The notes: generated by a model not told the origin, from the letters alone. A stretch of DNA of 64,000 bases from Epiperipatus broadwayi (GCA_028023455.1 JAQFVV010012398.1:11643160-11707159), one strand, 5' to 3'. Shown: positions 44,548-57,330, numbered from the stretch's first letter. Numbers and translations: made by a program.

Positions 44548-45690
44548 TTAAAAACTGCAACAAAGATAGTTGGTAGACAAAAAGCAGCAATTGACCTGTA
44601 AAATTTTTACTGAGAGTAAAGAATTTATGAAGAAAAGAATGAATATGAAAATATATAAAAATGATGCATTAAGGAGGTTTGAATATTTTGAATTATGTAA
44701 AATAATGCGGAAAAGAGGTGATATAAAAAAGTATAATTGTGAACTAACAAGGAAATCTATAGAAGAGAATAAAACTCTCAAGAGTATAAAACAACATTTT
44801 GATATTGATAGGAAACTTATTTCTGTAATAAGAAAAAAAGATGGAACTATCATTAAAATACTAATGTCCTCATGAAATGTGTAGAAGAGTTCTATCAAGA
44901 ATTATATAGTAATAAAGAACAAGGATTAAGTACCTCTTACAACTATTATATCTTCTGAATTGCCCAGGATTTTAAATGATGAAGTGAGATATGCAATTAA
45001 ATTTACAAACAAATAGAACAAATTTTGGAAAATTATATACCAAATGTCAAAATGATCAAGATATACCAGGTGATTGGAAGAATGCAATATTAATATTAAT
45101 TTATAAAAAAGATGACAAAGAAGATATTATAAATTAGACTCATCTGCCTTATCAGTTTTATACAAAAAATTTTACCATGATAATTACAATTTATCTATAG
45201 AAAACTTTGGATTTCAACCAACCAAAAGAAAAAGCTGGATTTAAAAGTGGTTTTAATACAGTGGATGATATCTGAGTATTGGGAGAAGTTATAGAAAGAA
45301 CCAGTGAATATAAGTTGCAATTATGATTTGGATTTATTCATTATGAAAAAGCATGAGGCATTGAATCATCAAGATATATAGACATAGAATATTGTCATAT
45401 TCTGAAGAATATTTATGAAAATGCAACAGTAACAATTATATAATGAAGTTAGGAAAATTAACAATGTGCAGGGTGTACAACAGGGTAACTCCATATCTCC
45501 AAAACATTTTACTGCAGTGCTGCAAGAAGTATTTTGTGGATTAAAATGGGAAGGTAAAGCAATAAAAATAAATGGAGATTATTTAAATCATTCAGATTTT
45601 GCAGATTATGTAGTTGTTTTTGTAAACAATGCTTAAGAGTTTCAGGAAATGTTATAAGAATTATCAGATGAAAGTAGAGTAGGACTAAAG
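44548..45690 (+). pseudogene. RTE-like LINE linker and reverse transcriptase
   Basis: 44570-44875 is open for 101 codons: FTESKEFMKKRMNMKIYKND, FEYFELCKIMRKRGDIKKYN, KSLKSIKQHFDIDRKLISVI, RKKDGT, the helical linker before RT. Then, over broken frames, NWKNAILILIYKKDDKEDI (about 45075), FGFQPTKEKAGFKSGFNTVD (about 45200-45270) and VIERTSEYKLQL. The later 'QGNSISPKHFTAVLQEVFC' run at about 45480 corresponds to the QG(D/C)SISP.LF block. At about 45595 SDFADYVVVFVNNA stands where F-A-D-D is expected, with the second Asp replaced by Tyr. The core RT is therefore inactive. Confidence 0.82.
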
Positions 45691-45697
45691 GTAAACA

Positions 45698-46260
45698 TTG
45701 AAAAGGAAAATAAAAATTGATAATGACAAGTTAGAAGAAGTTAACAACTACAAATACTTTGGTCAGATTATTATTAGAGATGGAAACATAATGGTTGAAA
45801 TTAGTCATAGAATTAAACTTGATCGGAGTGGTTTTGGTAAAAATAATTTAATATTAAAAGGAAATGTCCCTATGTGTTTGAAAAGAAAGGTTTTTAATAA
45901 ATGTGTTTTCCTAGTGTTTCTTATGGATCTGAGACTTGGACATTTAACAGAAGAGCAATATAGAGACTTCAGACCACTCAATGAAAGTATAGAGAGATGC
46001 ATGTTAGGAGTAGCAAGAAGAGATCAAAAATGCAATACATGGATAAGAGAGCAAACAGGTGTTACTAACATCTTTGAAAGAATTAAAAGACTGAAGTGAA
46101 ATTGTGCAGGGCCTATTGCTAGAAGAGATGATAGTATGAAATCTTAAACTGGATTCCAAGAGATTATAAAAGACATAGAAAGGAGATCACATGTGAAATG
46201 GATGAATGAAATAAAAGAAGTGTGCAAGGGTGATATGGAGAAGAGAGGCTAGAGATTGGA
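45698..46260 (+). pseudogene. RTE-like LINE C-terminal domain
   Basis: Open for 133 codons from 45698: KIDNDKLEEVNNYKYFGQII, RDGNIMVEISHRIKLDRSGF, PMCLKRKVFNKCVFLVFLMD, SIERCMLGVARRDQKCNTWI and REQTGVTNIFERIKRLK. These are the thumb and post-RT blocks of this LINE type in the right order and nearly gap-free. After the stop at 46097 other frames continue CAGPIARRDDS, GFQEIIKDIERRSHVKWMNE and IKEVCKGD, the usual 'GHIARRDD..W...I...P.....RP...W..DI' end. This is the best-preserved part of the element. Confidence 0.88.
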
Positions 46261-46389
46261 GAAGATGAAGTGAACTTGGAGAGACTTTCTTTCTATAGTA
46301 GATTGATAATGGTTGAAAATAATAATGGTGATGTTGAAGGTTTTCACGGGTATATGATATTTTATAAATCATGTTTTGGGGAGAAACTG

Positions 46390-47458
46390 GATTTAATATA
46401 TGTAAGTATATCTGTACATAGTGAATCCTTGATGTTGGGAATTCAGATTTTTACTTTCAGTAAAATTTCTAAACATAATAAATATCAGCGACACTAGATG
46501 TATATATATATATATATAAGCAATAGTTATTAGCATTTAAAATTTTTATAACTTTAAACAAGTTTATTTTTTATTAAATCTAAATTATAATAATAAAATT
46601 TTACTCTTGAATTTGAAATTACATGTTATTGATATATTTTTAATCAGTAATATCTTTAAACAGTTTTTTTTTGTGTGTGTAGATTAAAAACAACACTATA
46701 TTGGGTTTTTTTTATAATTTTATTTAGAGGCTAAGTTAATGATTTCTGAATATTTTAATGAATTACAATAAATATCTGTTGGATGGGCACATTGAACGTT
46801 ATTTCTCATTTTACATTAGGATGAAGTTTCACAGTTTATTTATGAAGTAAATTTTAAATAAAAGAATTTATTATATAATTAGATGGTATTTGCATCTAAT
46901 GTCCAATTTTATTCTATATTTATTTGTATTCTTATTATTGAAATATCTATATTATAATAATAGATAGCATTTCTTGTTATCTATAATGCAAAATTTAAAT
47001 ATATCTTGAATGTTAACAGTCACTACTGTATCTATAATGCTTACTATATTTGTAAAATTTACTAATATAAAGTATAATAAATTTTCATAATTATTTTGAA
47101 CTTTTATAATTTTTATATTATATTAAGAAATTGTTATTAGTTTTTTTAAATAATTCCAAAAATTAAAATTTTTTTTGCCATTATTAATATTTTCATTTTA
47201 AAATTTTAGAAAAAAAATTATTATTTATTATTTTTAAAATAAATACATCATGTTTAGTGAATATCCAGGTCTGTTCCTTTGACTTTTTATTTGGTAATAC
47301 CTCGATAGTCAGTTATAATGGGTACCATTTCTTTCTGTTATTTTTTTATTACAAAAGTGACCATATTATAAATTGAAGTTGAAACTTCTTTGGTAGATAA
47401 AATAATTAATTTTATTTTTTTTTTAAAAAAAATGATAATTTAGAAAATACTAATCTCT
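46390..47458. other. Very AT-rich stretch without a gene
   Basis: Contains an (AT)n tract at about 46499-46518 and long A/T runs. No coding or repeat structure was recognised. Confidence 0.55.
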
Positions 47459-47944
47459 CTTTTTTTTTTATTAAAAGATTTTTATTATTATTACATTAGT
47501 AACAATAGTCACAAGAGTAACATACAATATTACCAATGGTTTTACCTTATCACTTTTAAAGAGGAAGGCCATCTGGTCACTCCATATCCCTGTTCATTTG
47601 TGTCGCCTGAAGATTGAACCAGGATGTACACTTTCTTTCATTAGGTTGAGGACCACATGCTTGCTTATCATGAAAATTGAGCTGCTACTGTGCCTCACTG
47701 CATTAGCACCTGCCATGAGTTGAGTGTCCATTTTCTATAACTGGCACCTGGCTGCTATAGCATGAGGTTCTTGTAGGAAGGTGAACAATGTCCGAAACTG
47801 CACACATCTGAATCCTCTTAGTGGATGATAATGTGAACAGTTCATAAGTTTGATTTGTGAATTTGGGCATAAGAAATGTATGAGTCCAAAGAAATTAGCC
47901 CCCATATGTCAGCAAACAATTTAGCAGGTACCATAAGTCAGTCT

Positions 47945-48289
47945 CTAGTTTTCATGGCAATAATCTTCTCCTTGTATTGCTCTGATGGAGACTAGTTTTG
48001 GCTGGAATATTAATGTGCATCTAGTAATCCAGAACCCAAACAGAACAATAATCGTCAGCCTTATTCTCACAAAAACTCCACCCCTGATGGCCTGATGCAG
48101 ATCAAGGAAAGATGCGTAACCAGGCCCTATGGATGTCCATAGCTGACCTCTAACTTCCGACAAATGAGGACAGTCAAGAAATATGTGAGCGGCTGTTTCC
48201 ACCTCCCGAAGCCATAGCACACATATAGGATCAACATTGTTATGATCCCTCTGGATCGCAAGAAACTGGCTGGTTGATAACCCTCCCAA
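47945..48289 (-). pseudogene. LINE ORF2 C-terminus with Cys/His motif
   Basis: 114 codons open. LGGLSTSQFLAIQRDHN-type start, then DPICVLWLREVETAAHIFLD CPHLSEVR: the C-x2-C-x7-H-x4-C motif with the second Cys changed (C-x2-W). Then LDLHQAIRGGVFVRIRLTII, VLFGFWITRCTLIF, a hydrophobic end typical of the region. The replaced Cys probably breaks the knuckle. Confidence 0.78.
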
Positions 48290-48575
48290 GTTGTATTTTA
48301 TTAGAAATTTTATAAATTTTGGTTTTAAGGCTCAATGTCTGGTCTTTACTATTAACTGTCTCTTATTTAGTTCTAGTGATGCTGGGTTTCTATCCTGATT
48401 TGAAAAAATTAACTTGTAGGAGTCCCGGTATGTTTTTTTAGTTAAGGGGAGTTGGTCTACACTTTGCACACACCTTTCAATGTAATGTTCCATTTCAAGG
48501 AGCTATTTTCTTGTTCTTGGGGGTGGAGTGTCTATAGGTTCAACCAAGTTACTAATCTTCTCTTCGGTTTTTAGT

Positions 48576-48824
48576 TCACTCATTGCACTTTTGGTGGAGA
48601 ATATTTTTTGTAAGTATAGCACATGTAGCATATAGACTAAGGCCATTCACTTTCTTGGGTTTTTGAAGTCTGGCAAAACTTATGCAGACTGTGCTTTTCG
48701 GCGATTTTTTCCACAGCAGTCTCGTGCATATTGAATTAATTAAGGACTGAAAGACCCTGGTCAGCCTAATTATTGGTAGGTTGTATGTAATCTGCGGGAA
48801 GACTAACGTATTCAATAGTGTCAC
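48576..48824 (-). pseudogene. LINE ORF2 thumb region
   Basis: 82 codons: MTLLNTLVFPQITYNLPIIR, LTRVFQSLINSICTRLLWKK and FARLQKPKKVNGLSLYATCA. The block 'LN..V.P...Y..P......F...N......LW......P...F..L..P...GGL.L......' is the standard thumb of LINE RTs. It corresponds to ERTTVISFSLLQKPRPLNEL in the 25-32 kb LINE. Confidence 0.8.
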
Positions 48825-48849
48825 CTTACTAAGTGGGGACAGAGGACAG

Positions 48850-49306
48850 GTTAGCGATAGTCCTCTCAGTTTTCTGTAACAGCATGTTCAAAATCTGGCG
48901 ATTTATTTGTAAATTTGGAGAGCGAAACAGGAATCCCCAAAAAACTCTGAGGCTGTCCAGAGAACCTCGTCCTTAGCTTCTTGGTCCCATAGATACTCCA
49001 GATAGGTGCTTTTCCGGATTCACTTTAAGATTGAACTTTTCAGCGAATTCATCCAGCTCTTTGCATATTAATGGGAGGGTTTTGACCAATTGTAGGATGA
49101 CAATTACGTTGTCAACATAGGAGATATGATATAATACCTCCCCCTAGTGTTGGAATGAAAACTCCAGGCAGCCTGTCCTTTATCTCTTTGAGCAATGGAT
49201 CAATATATACAATAAAGCACAAGGTGCTGAGTGGCGACCCCTGAGGGATTGAAAGATGGGGTTGGAAACCCTGTGCAAGAGAGCCATCTAATGAGATATG
49301 AATCAC
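48850..49306 (-). pseudogene. LINE reverse transcriptase, palm region
   Basis: 49306-49112 reads MIHISLDGSLAQGFQPHLSI and PQGSPLSTLCFIVYIDPLLK, EIKDRLPGVFIP: motif B (QG.PLS...F..YI.PLL). After a frameshift at about 49130 it continues ISYVDNVIVILQLVKTLPLI then CKELDEFAEKFNLKVNPEK. The catalytic box reads YVDN instead of Y-x-D-D, so the second Asp is lost, and a shift interrupts the entry to it. The motif A Asp lies in the missing 5' part. Confidence 0.82.
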
Positions 49307-49433
49307 CCTGTTCAGCAGTAAGTTGGCAATTATCCTGACATGTTAACACATTTTTCTATTTCACTTTACACAATGCTGACAGTTTTGATTGTTTAAATTT
49401 TCTAATTCACAGCTATAACCTTCATAACATATA

Positions 49434-50431
49434 CACCTGGGTCTCTTTTTACGCGGACTTATTTAACATGATTTCGAAGTTACGCGATTCATGTTTCACC
49501 GGAAGTCAACCTCTGATAATGAGGTATTACTTTAAATAATAAATTTCACGCACTTAATTATATTGAAAGTAATAGCACATTATTGGAATTCAACTTTCAT
49601 CTTAGTAATTTCAATATTTTCAGTGCTTTATAATAGTAAGATTTTATGCAATAATGAAATTAAAATCATGATTTCCACATTTTATGTATACACACATTAA
49701 ATTTTACAAGATTATAATGTAAATTTGTTCAAACATTGTGCGTGTTAATTTTGCATTTTAAATCACATTGTTTTTGCTTTTTAAAAAAGAATGTAATCAA
49801 TTATTAATCATTTAGTGTCCACAAGTTTATTTTTAAAAGGTCAGTAATAGCAGTGGGCACAATTAAATTTGACAATTAAAAATTAAAATCTGATTTTTAA
49901 ACGGAATTGAAAATTAAAGACAAAAATAAGAATTTAATTTTTAGTTGTTAGTTTCATAAACAATTAATAAAATCATCATCTCTTAGATTAATTATTAATT
50001 ACGTTGTCACCAGAAAACCGTTGATACAACATGAGTGTGAAGTTGACGCTAGTTGTTTACAAACGAACGTGTTTTTCGGCAAATAGCTATAATAATTAAA
50101 ATGTGTATAAAAAAATGTAAATTACTGTACTGTAAATTATGCATAAAAATATATTATTTTGAATAAAATTACATATTATAGTTAAAAAAAGTTTGTCTTG
50201 TATCAATTTTTTTCAAATTTGAAATTTTTTATTAGTCATATTTTATTTCCTTATCTTTTTTTGCACAAATTTTAAAGTAATTTTACATTGGTGCTTTGCT
50301 TTTATGCGAATTTTGAAAAATCACAGACCGCATCCCCCCTTTTTCAATGTAAGTTACGTCTATTTTTGCGCGATTTGGTTTGCGCGTGTTTTCCGAGGAA
50401 CCTATCTATCACATAAAATGAGACCCAGGTG
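49434..50431. mobile_element. Non-autonomous TIR DNA transposon, copy 2 (1.0 kb)
   Basis: Same ends as copy 1 (CACCTGGGTCTC ... GAGACCCAGGTG), with TA on both sides. Its sequence is the reverse complement of copy 1 over most of the length. For example 50325-50400 matches 2560-2640, and 49505-49600 matches 3590-3690. It lacks the copy-1 insertion near 2940-2990 and the 'cactgctgggaa' segment near 3125. The copies differ at many scattered sites, often C/T at CG, so both are fairly old. Confidence 0.85.
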
Positions 50432-50439
50432 TATTTATT

Positions 50440-53400
50440 ATTATTTTTCTATACAATGTGTTATGCTCACCGCCCCAGCTCACAAAGTATTATAATGACT
50501 ATCACCTACACAATGAAACTTTTCTATTTTAATATTTCCTTCTTCCCCAATAATTTTGTTGTATTCAGAATGTTTGATAAATAGTGTCTCTTAATAATGT
50601 GTTTTTTATTAATTGAACTATTTTCCAGATGTATCATGCATATTGATTTACTAGTTCTTTTTATATATATATATATAAAATAGGCATTTGTTCATTTCCT
50701 TTCAAACATGTAGTTTTCTGTGTCAATTTTTATCTTATTCTTGTAGCCATCCTAATAAAAAAAAATTAAGTGCAAAATAATAAACTAAAGTAAAATTTTA
50801 TTTTTGATTGTTATATATTCATCTGTGAAAATCATTATAAAAACAGATAGACCATGCAATATAGATAATTTGTTATAATATTGCACTTCTGATAGAATGA
50901 AGTAGAATTATAATAAAAATTGGAAAGAGAAAAAGATGTAGGTGAGAAAATAATTATATCATTTTACTTAACTCGATATTTGTACTGCACTATGTTTGTG
51001 TTTAAATAGAAGTTTTATATAGGTTCATTTTATATGTTGAAAATTTCTGGGAACTGGATTGAAAGCTTTCAAAGACCTGACTTGACATACAGGCCAGAGG
51101 TTCACCCCTCCTGTCTTAAAAGAACTTTCTAAGTATAGTATTGGAGCACTGGATAGTGTTATGAACTCCAACTTTAATATCATTAGTTTTTCATTGATAT
51201 TTCTAAGAATTCCGGGAGTAGAAGATACATAAGATGGATGCGCTGTAATGATTTCAACAGCTTCATTGTTTATTTACTTCATTATCTGCTCTCCCAAACA
51301 AATTTATAGTAAATCTGCCTGTTCAGTTACATTTTCTTTTTCTAGAAGATCAGTTTCACTAAGAGCATGAGAGTGTCTAGTTCTTGGTAACAAACATTCA
51401 TTGTTCAGATTTTATAAAAGACGTGCAGTTCCTAAAGAGTTCCCATTAAATACATTTGTCAGCCTTTGGCAATAAGCACTTTCCTACATTTAAATGTTGA
51501 AAAATTTTCATTAAGTAAAATTTGCACATTGTATTTTTTATATTAAGACAAAAAACGAAATACTTAATCTTATTACTACCGTTATGGCATGTTTTGCTAT
51601 AATTAACATAGTTGTTACAATATAGTGTGCCCTCATTTCCTATTTTACCTACCTCATGGTGATTTTCATTTTCCTTTGGTCTTTTTTGTAGTAAATATTT
51701 ATTATTGAAAAGTTTTTTTATCTATACATTTTGAAAAATCTTTGGTCTTATGATATTGTTTGTGTGTGTTATTTCTCATTACGGCGATTGAAAAATAATT
51801 TTGAAGTTTTCTGGACAATTAAATTTAAGCAACCAGAGTTTTTCATTTAGGAAGGGGAGGATTATAATTATTTGTTAGTGCATATTATGGATTGTTAAAA
51901 TTGATACTATGATTTAGTTGACTTAGAATATAGTTACATTAGTCATTTAATTATTTATTCATGTTATTAATAACCTCTCAGATGGAAAAGGTATCCATGC
52001 TTTGGATATGAATTTCTGTGATACTAGGTGTAATGTATAATAGCCATAGTTTACTTTTCTATATTTCCTACTTATTAGTAGCTGGCTTTGTAGCCATAAC
52101 TAAATATGGATGACCTATCAGACATTCTGAAATTTGGCTGTAATCTGTTGTTGGGATCTTATCCATTGTATATAAACAATTGTATGAAATGTAAAAATAT
52201 TGGCCACCTGAGACATTTTCATATATATATATATAATGATCCTATATAAAACTTGTATTTAAACACATGAGTAATGCAAATATTGAATTAATAACTTTTT
52301 TTTTCATCAATGATTTATAATAGTTCTAGTTCATTCTATCAGAAATTCAATATTAACAAATTATCTATATAGTATAATCTATCTGATTATAGATTTAATT
52401 TATGGTGCTGAGAGCGATTTTTTGCAGACCAAGAGATACTAGCAAAAATAAAACTCAAATTTTACTTCAGTTCATTGTCATTATTTTGCATTTAATTATT
52501 TTTTTATTATAATGATTACAAATGAATTAAGAAAAATTGCACACTTCAAAAAAAAAAAAGAGGATCAATATGTATTTTTTTTTTATTTATAGAAATAAAT
52601 AGTAAATTGATGTGTCTGATATGTCTGGAAATTATTTCAGTTAATAAAGAACCCAACCTATAGACACACTATTTATCAAAATATTCTGATTACAATACAA
52701 TTGGGTACTTAGATAGTTTGCCTGCCAGAAGCTTGCCCTCCATTTTTTTTAAAATAATCCATTTTCAGCGCCTTACAAGAAATGATATAAACAATATGAC
52801 TGATTCTTAAGTTATCATATTCATTAATTGTGTTTTTTTTTTTATTTCTTAAAATGATAAACAAACACAGATGTCCAAAGTATCGTAATTCAAAATTTTT
52901 TTAATGTGAATGCTGTATAAAAATTAAAAAAAAAAAAATCAGCATTTAGTAGACTAAAACAAACGGTCAGGTAGACATCACTTTTTGGGCATGTACTATC
53001 CCATAATTTTGAAAATATTCCACTGAAACACAAAAATCCAAAGGATTGTAATTAATATTTTTTAATGTGAATTCAGTACACCAGCTATAAATTAATGTTA
53101 GTGCAGTCACAAATGATGTTTTCGAGATTTATAACCATGTTCCTTTCCAAAGAGAGGTGCTTAAAACATGTGTGACATTGCATCTCCACACATAAAATGT
53201 AATTTCAAGCTCATTATTATATACTTTTTAGGTGGGCACTATTCTGTAATTTTGGAAATATTCCATGCATCTTGTTCTGTTGATGAAACATTTTAATCAT
53301 ATTTCTGAAAACGATATAGTAAAGAAGGAATGTTAAAATAAATATCATGTGTAAAACAATATTAAAAAAAATTACGATAATTTTAATCACATGTTATCTG

Positions 53401-53995
53401 ATAGCCTCGTGTTAAGTGTTCACCAAGTGTTAGCATTTTGATGTTATCTTGTGAATGGAATTGATGGTAGGGCTAATCCCAATTTTTTTAATATATTCCA
53501 TTCACAATTCTAAATTGAATGTTAATTTTAAGAAAATTCTAAAACATTGTTCAATAAATTCCATTTAGAACATAATGTTAACATGTGGCCACTACTTAAT
53601 AGAAGTAAAAATTAATAATTACAAAGAGTGCACTCAGAGGTCAAAACAACGGTAAATATATTTGCTATTATTTCCAATCTTTAAATACACAAAAATCAAA
53701 TAGTGTAATAACTTTATATGTATTTTATGTAATAGATTTTATTCGTTAACAATAACATCCTGTAAACAGAATATTATGTCATATACACGTGTGTGCCACT
53801 TTATAATTTTATTCAAATAAACAAATAGATTTTAAATTTAACAAAACAAACTTTTTTTTTTTTTTTGTTTGGTTGTCTCTTTTACATTTTATTATATATA
53901 TATTTTTGGTTTGGAATGCATATTGTATGTTTTGAAATAAATTCCATTTTTACTTTCCTAAGAGTGCGTGTTGATATATGTTTGTGTTAGATTAA
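50440..53995. other. AT-rich stretch without a recognisable gene
   Basis: About 51050-51450 is GC-richer and holds minus-strand protein-like scraps (RRGEPLACMSSQVFESFQS, LLPKADKCI), possibly an old repeat ORF. A diverged duplicated phrase 'gggcactattctgtaatttt ggaaatattcc' at about 53225 and 'gggcatgtactatcccataatttt gaaaatattcc' at about 52988 shows a local repeat of about 240 bp. Nothing else is definable. Confidence 0.4.
52985..53270. repeat. Diverged direct repeat, about 240-bp spacing
   Basis: The phrase (t)ttgggca(t)..acta-t-c(c/t)ataattttgaaaatattcca occurs at about 52986 and 53230. The first is followed by a 'taatattttttaatgtga' tract that also occurs at about 52895. Old local duplications. 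Confidence 0.5.
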
Positions 53996-53999
53996 GGTA

Positions 54000-54240
54000 A
54001 AAGAAAGGGAAAGAGATTTTAATTCACTTGCCGTTTCTTCTCCGCTGTGTTACGCCACCACCCCTGAGCATAAGCTAGTATAAACCGGGCAAAAGCTTCA
54101 AATTTATTGAGTTAATTTATTGTTGGCGAATTCTGCGATTCTTGTTAAATAGCAAGATTGGCGCTTGGGCCGTAGCTCATAAACGTGGAAATTCACGCAG
54201 TGAGAGAGTTAGTTAAGTTTGGGAGGGACTGAATTGGATT
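54000..54240. other. GC-richer, CG-containing block of unknown role
   Basis: It stands out from AT-rich flanks with several CG dinucleotides and the phrases gctgtgttacgccaccacc, gcgattcttg, ttggcgcttgggccgtagct. It could be a promoter-like island (a CCAAT on the minus strand in gcgccaatcttg) or the end of an LTR with a primer-binding-like tggcgcttgggc, given the gypsy remnant downstream. No second copy exists in the window, so neither reading is established. Confidence 0.25.
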
Positions 54241-54699
54241 AATTTACATACATCCATGTTTAAGTATTTAATACTATATCTTGTATTGGAGAGAAAGTAT
54301 TCATTTATTATTATTAACACTCGCAAAAGTGTATGCCCAATTAGCTTGAAAGGCTGATATTTGAATGTAATACATCCATGTTTGTATTTAGCATCCGAAT
54401 TCCTTTTCCTCACCCTTGAATGACCGAATATTAGGAAAACTTCACAAAAAGGGAAGTATGACTCAGAACATGGGAAAATTTTGTACGGGAGGGGATGGTC
54501 GGAGCTATTAATATGATAAATGCATACACATGTCTATTCACCCTCTGGAAAGAAATGCACGATTAAAAGTCAAATCTCAATAACTAGCTGATAATATATA
54601 TAATATAAATGTGATATATATAATAGATATAAAGTGTGGTAAATGAGGGAAAGTGCATTTTAGTTACAAATGATTACATCACAAACAAAAAAATGTTTA

Positions 54700-55140
54700 A
54701 AAGCAAGTAGGGCATGGATAGATGCACCTACTTATTTCACTAAACCACAGCTTATAGCCATCCAACCAAACAGGGTATAGGCCGATCAAACACTTCAAGG
54801 GTGACATAAAAGCAACACTATTCACAAAGTACCAACCCATAGTTAAACATACTCAAAGTGACATGGAAAGTAATATACTAAAAATGTATAGACAGTCATG
54901 TGTATACCGAGCAAAGAAAGAAAACAAGAATAAACGTACACAATTTTAAGCTAGGAGATAAAAGTTTTTGTTAAAGTAAGCAACAAGGAAATAAATATCT
55001 AAAATTTTACTATCCATATGAAGGACCATTCACTATTGTAGAACAATCAAGTTTAAATGCATTTTGAATAGACATAGGAGAAATTAGGAGTACATATAAT
55101 GCCCACAATTTTGATCAATCACAGTGACCATATAATTGAC
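54700..55140 (+). pseudogene. Ty3/gypsy integrase C-terminal remnant
   Basis: Across frames, about 54905-55130 reads YRAKKENKNKRTQF then LGDKVFVKVSNKEINI, KFYYPYEGPFTIVEQSSLNA and FXIDIGEIRSTYNAHNF. This corresponds to the C-terminal GPY/F module of gypsy integrases (F..GD.V.VK......K....Y.GP..I......N...........T.NVHNLK). The G-P-F core is intact. Upstream (54700-54900) is too broken to show the DDE catalytic core, and LTRs are not recognised. It is an old, mostly deleted LTR retrotransposon. Confidence 0.65.
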
Positions 55141-55970
55141 ATACTTAGCTTATATGCAAGTGAAAGGGTAGATAATGGCTTTAGCTAAAACTAGAAATAA
55201 AAAATGACATCACAAAAAATAGGGTCAGTAATTTATGATGAGAGTATACCCAGGTATGTGCAAAAGCAATTACTGAGATGCTTTAGAACCAACCGAGGCA
55301 TAGGAGTTGATGCATATAAAATGATGGACACTCGAATATTTCGTTAGTCCTTAAAAAACCCCGATAAGTCTCAAAAAGGAACATGATGAATGCTAACAAG
55401 TTTAACTATGTGCCCTCTGCAATAGAGACACATTACCAGTTGAATTTGAACCATATAACCATCATAAGGGAAAAACCCCATATATAAATCTCACTTTAGT
55501 GTAAGGTAGTTAATGAAGTAGGAAATTATGCAGGAACTTAGATATAGTCAAGAAAATATCAGAAGATAAAATCAGTAGCCTTTATAACCCTTAACGATAA
55601 AAAATAAACAATGCAACATTAAATCAATACACACATTACTTAAGTGTTAAAATTTTTATTATATCATAAAATTTTAACTCTGTAAGAGTAGGGTAGTTGT
55701 AATGGTAGCTTACAATCCTGTCGAAAGCAGACTTTATCCACACAACCCCATTTAAAAGATAAGCTTAATTAACAAATACTTGAATATGCACTATAATTTT
55801 TTTGTAAACATATATATATATACATGATTAATGTTTGCTTTATTAAGTACCAATGAACTTTCTCTTGTTTTATGAGAAATAAAAACCCAGTTAAAGAAAT
55901 CCTTCCTATATTTATATATATACCAACAATGAGTTATTTATTAATGTGTTGTACATCATGAATAAAGACT
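55141..55970. other. Stretch after the gypsy remnant
   Basis: 55200-55330 still reads protein-like on the plus strand (MTSQKIGSVIYDESIPRYVQ, RCFRTNRGIGVDAYKMMDTR), perhaps a further part of the same element. No motif is recognised. The rest to 55970 is AT-rich with no gene. Confidence 0.3.
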
Positions 55971-56240
55971 TAAACATAGTGATGACCTAATGTCAAGCCA
56001 ATCTCTAGGCAACCAGGTTTGGAAAATAAAAGAATTCTATTATGTAATTTTATTTTTTTAACTACAATCAATATAATATGCACAACAATTGTCATCTACA
56101 GCAGTGGTAAACATAATGATGACCTAATATCAAGCCAATCTCTAGGCAACCAGGTTTGGAAAATAAAAGAATTCTATTATGTAATTTTATTTTTTTAATT
56201 ACAATCATAATATGCACAACAATTGTCATCTACAGCAGTG
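55971..56240. repeat. 137-bp tandem duplication
   Basis: taaacata(g/a)tgatgaccta begins copies at 55971 and 56108. Both run through caagccaatctctaggcaac and end catctacagcagtgg. They are nearly identical, so the duplication is recent. Confidence 0.92.
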
Positions 56241-57330
56241 GAAATGGAAATGCTGGTATACTAAACACCGGAAACTAAAGCAAACCCAGTTCATTTCCAT
56301 CATCTTTTGTTACTCTTCAAATGATACAAGAACTATACAAAGCCAACTTTTAAGGATTGAATGTTCAAATCAACAAGAAAATGGACATCTTGTTTGAACA
56401 TTCCAGATTATCTGTATAATCTTTGTAGTGCGAAATTGTATGATATTACAACTGACATTTAAACACAAAAAAGTTTGATAAATTCGTACGATTTGACAAA
56501 AAAACAACTGATTTTAAATTGAAATTTAAAAATAAAAACGGCAATTATTCAAACACAGGAAAAGGAATTAAAACATCGCTAGCACATATATTAATAATGA
56601 AATGACTTTTTATATATAAGCTTTAAATGCCAAATAATAAATTAAGAAAAAGTAAATCTATTATGAACTGTTGTGCAATGTATTCCAGCTAAATATTGCC
56701 ATAGGATTGGATTACTACTGTCCTAACATAGTAGCACGATAATTTAATCTGCTTGCCTGTTTAATGCCTAAAGAAACATCAGATGTCCTACATTAAGTGT
56801 CTAAATGGATCCAGAAGGAAAGTAACTACAAAAAACAAGCAACATCATTTCAAGCATGTTGCCGAGGAATTCTAGAGAGATGAATGACTTACCGAGGTAA
56901 GGGTGATTTGAAGAGAGATAGTCTGTATCCATAAGAAACATTAATGCCAAATTCATGGACATTAATCAAGTTGAACTAATGAATGTTTTGATTTATGTAT
57001 TTTTTTTTATATTTGTTTATAAAAAAAATTCTAGTTTTGTTCTATCTCCATACTTGGAAGTTTAAACGTGCCAGAACTTGGAAGAGTCCATTATGATTGA
57101 AGGCAACAAAATGAGGGGGGGTTTATTAAGTTAGATGAAATATTTTTTGTGTTAAAATAAAGTTTAAATCAGCCATCATCATGATATGGAATAAGGTAAG
57201 AGTTTTGGATATTATTCCACATTAAGCACATACACTACTATAGGACAGAGTTTGTGTTTTTTTTTTTATTGTTAACTAACAATTGTTTATCTTTGTTTTA
57301 TTCATATGAATGATTAATCTTCTACTGCAG
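56241..57330. other. AT-rich, probably intronic sequence
   Basis: No gene was recognised. Open runs are short and unremarkable. The segment ends in the acceptor-like cttctactgcag before 57331. Confidence 0.4.

Larger units (their letters stand above)
43665..46385 (+). mobile_element. RTE-like LINE (craniofacial development protein 2-like type), non-functional
   Basis: 2.7 kb on the plus strand containing in order an APE endonuclease (43665-44393), linker (44570-44900), reverse transcriptase (about 45000-45680) and C-terminal domain (45698-46260). The wording of the motifs matches the single-ORF LINEs annotated in animals as 'craniofacial development protein 2-like'. At least eight frame changes or stops break the ORF. 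The 5' part seems nearly complete, since the endonuclease begins at its first motif. The 3' end is near 46385, without a clear tail. Confidence 0.85.
47459..49360 (-). mobile_element. 5'-truncated LINE, minus strand
   Basis: Minus-strand reading from 49306 to 47945 gives the last two thirds of a LINE ORF2 (RT palm, thumb, Cys/His C-terminus), a 3' UTR (about 47940-47480) and an A-rich tail (T run at about 47459-47471 on the plus strand). The 5' end stops inside the RT, as is usual for LINE insertions. It is GC-richer and less broken than neighbouring repeats. It is related to the 25-32 kb LINE but not an obvious copy. The TIR transposon copy 2 starts about 75 bp beyond its 5' end. Confidence 0.85.

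Noticed and set aside
44548-44898. 116-codon minus-strand hydrophobic ORF
   Set aside because: Antisense shadow of the RTE-like LINE linker at 44570-44875, which has clear family motifs.
51340-51390. Plus-strand exon between ttctttttctag and TTG|GTAACA
   Set aside because: It lies in a repeat-like GC-richer block whose minus strand reads protein-like. The donor is weak and the peptide unremarkable.
54000-54240. LTR end with a primer-binding site for the gypsy remnant
   Set aside because: tggcgcttgggc is suggestive, but no partner LTR exists and the distance and deletion pattern cannot be verified.
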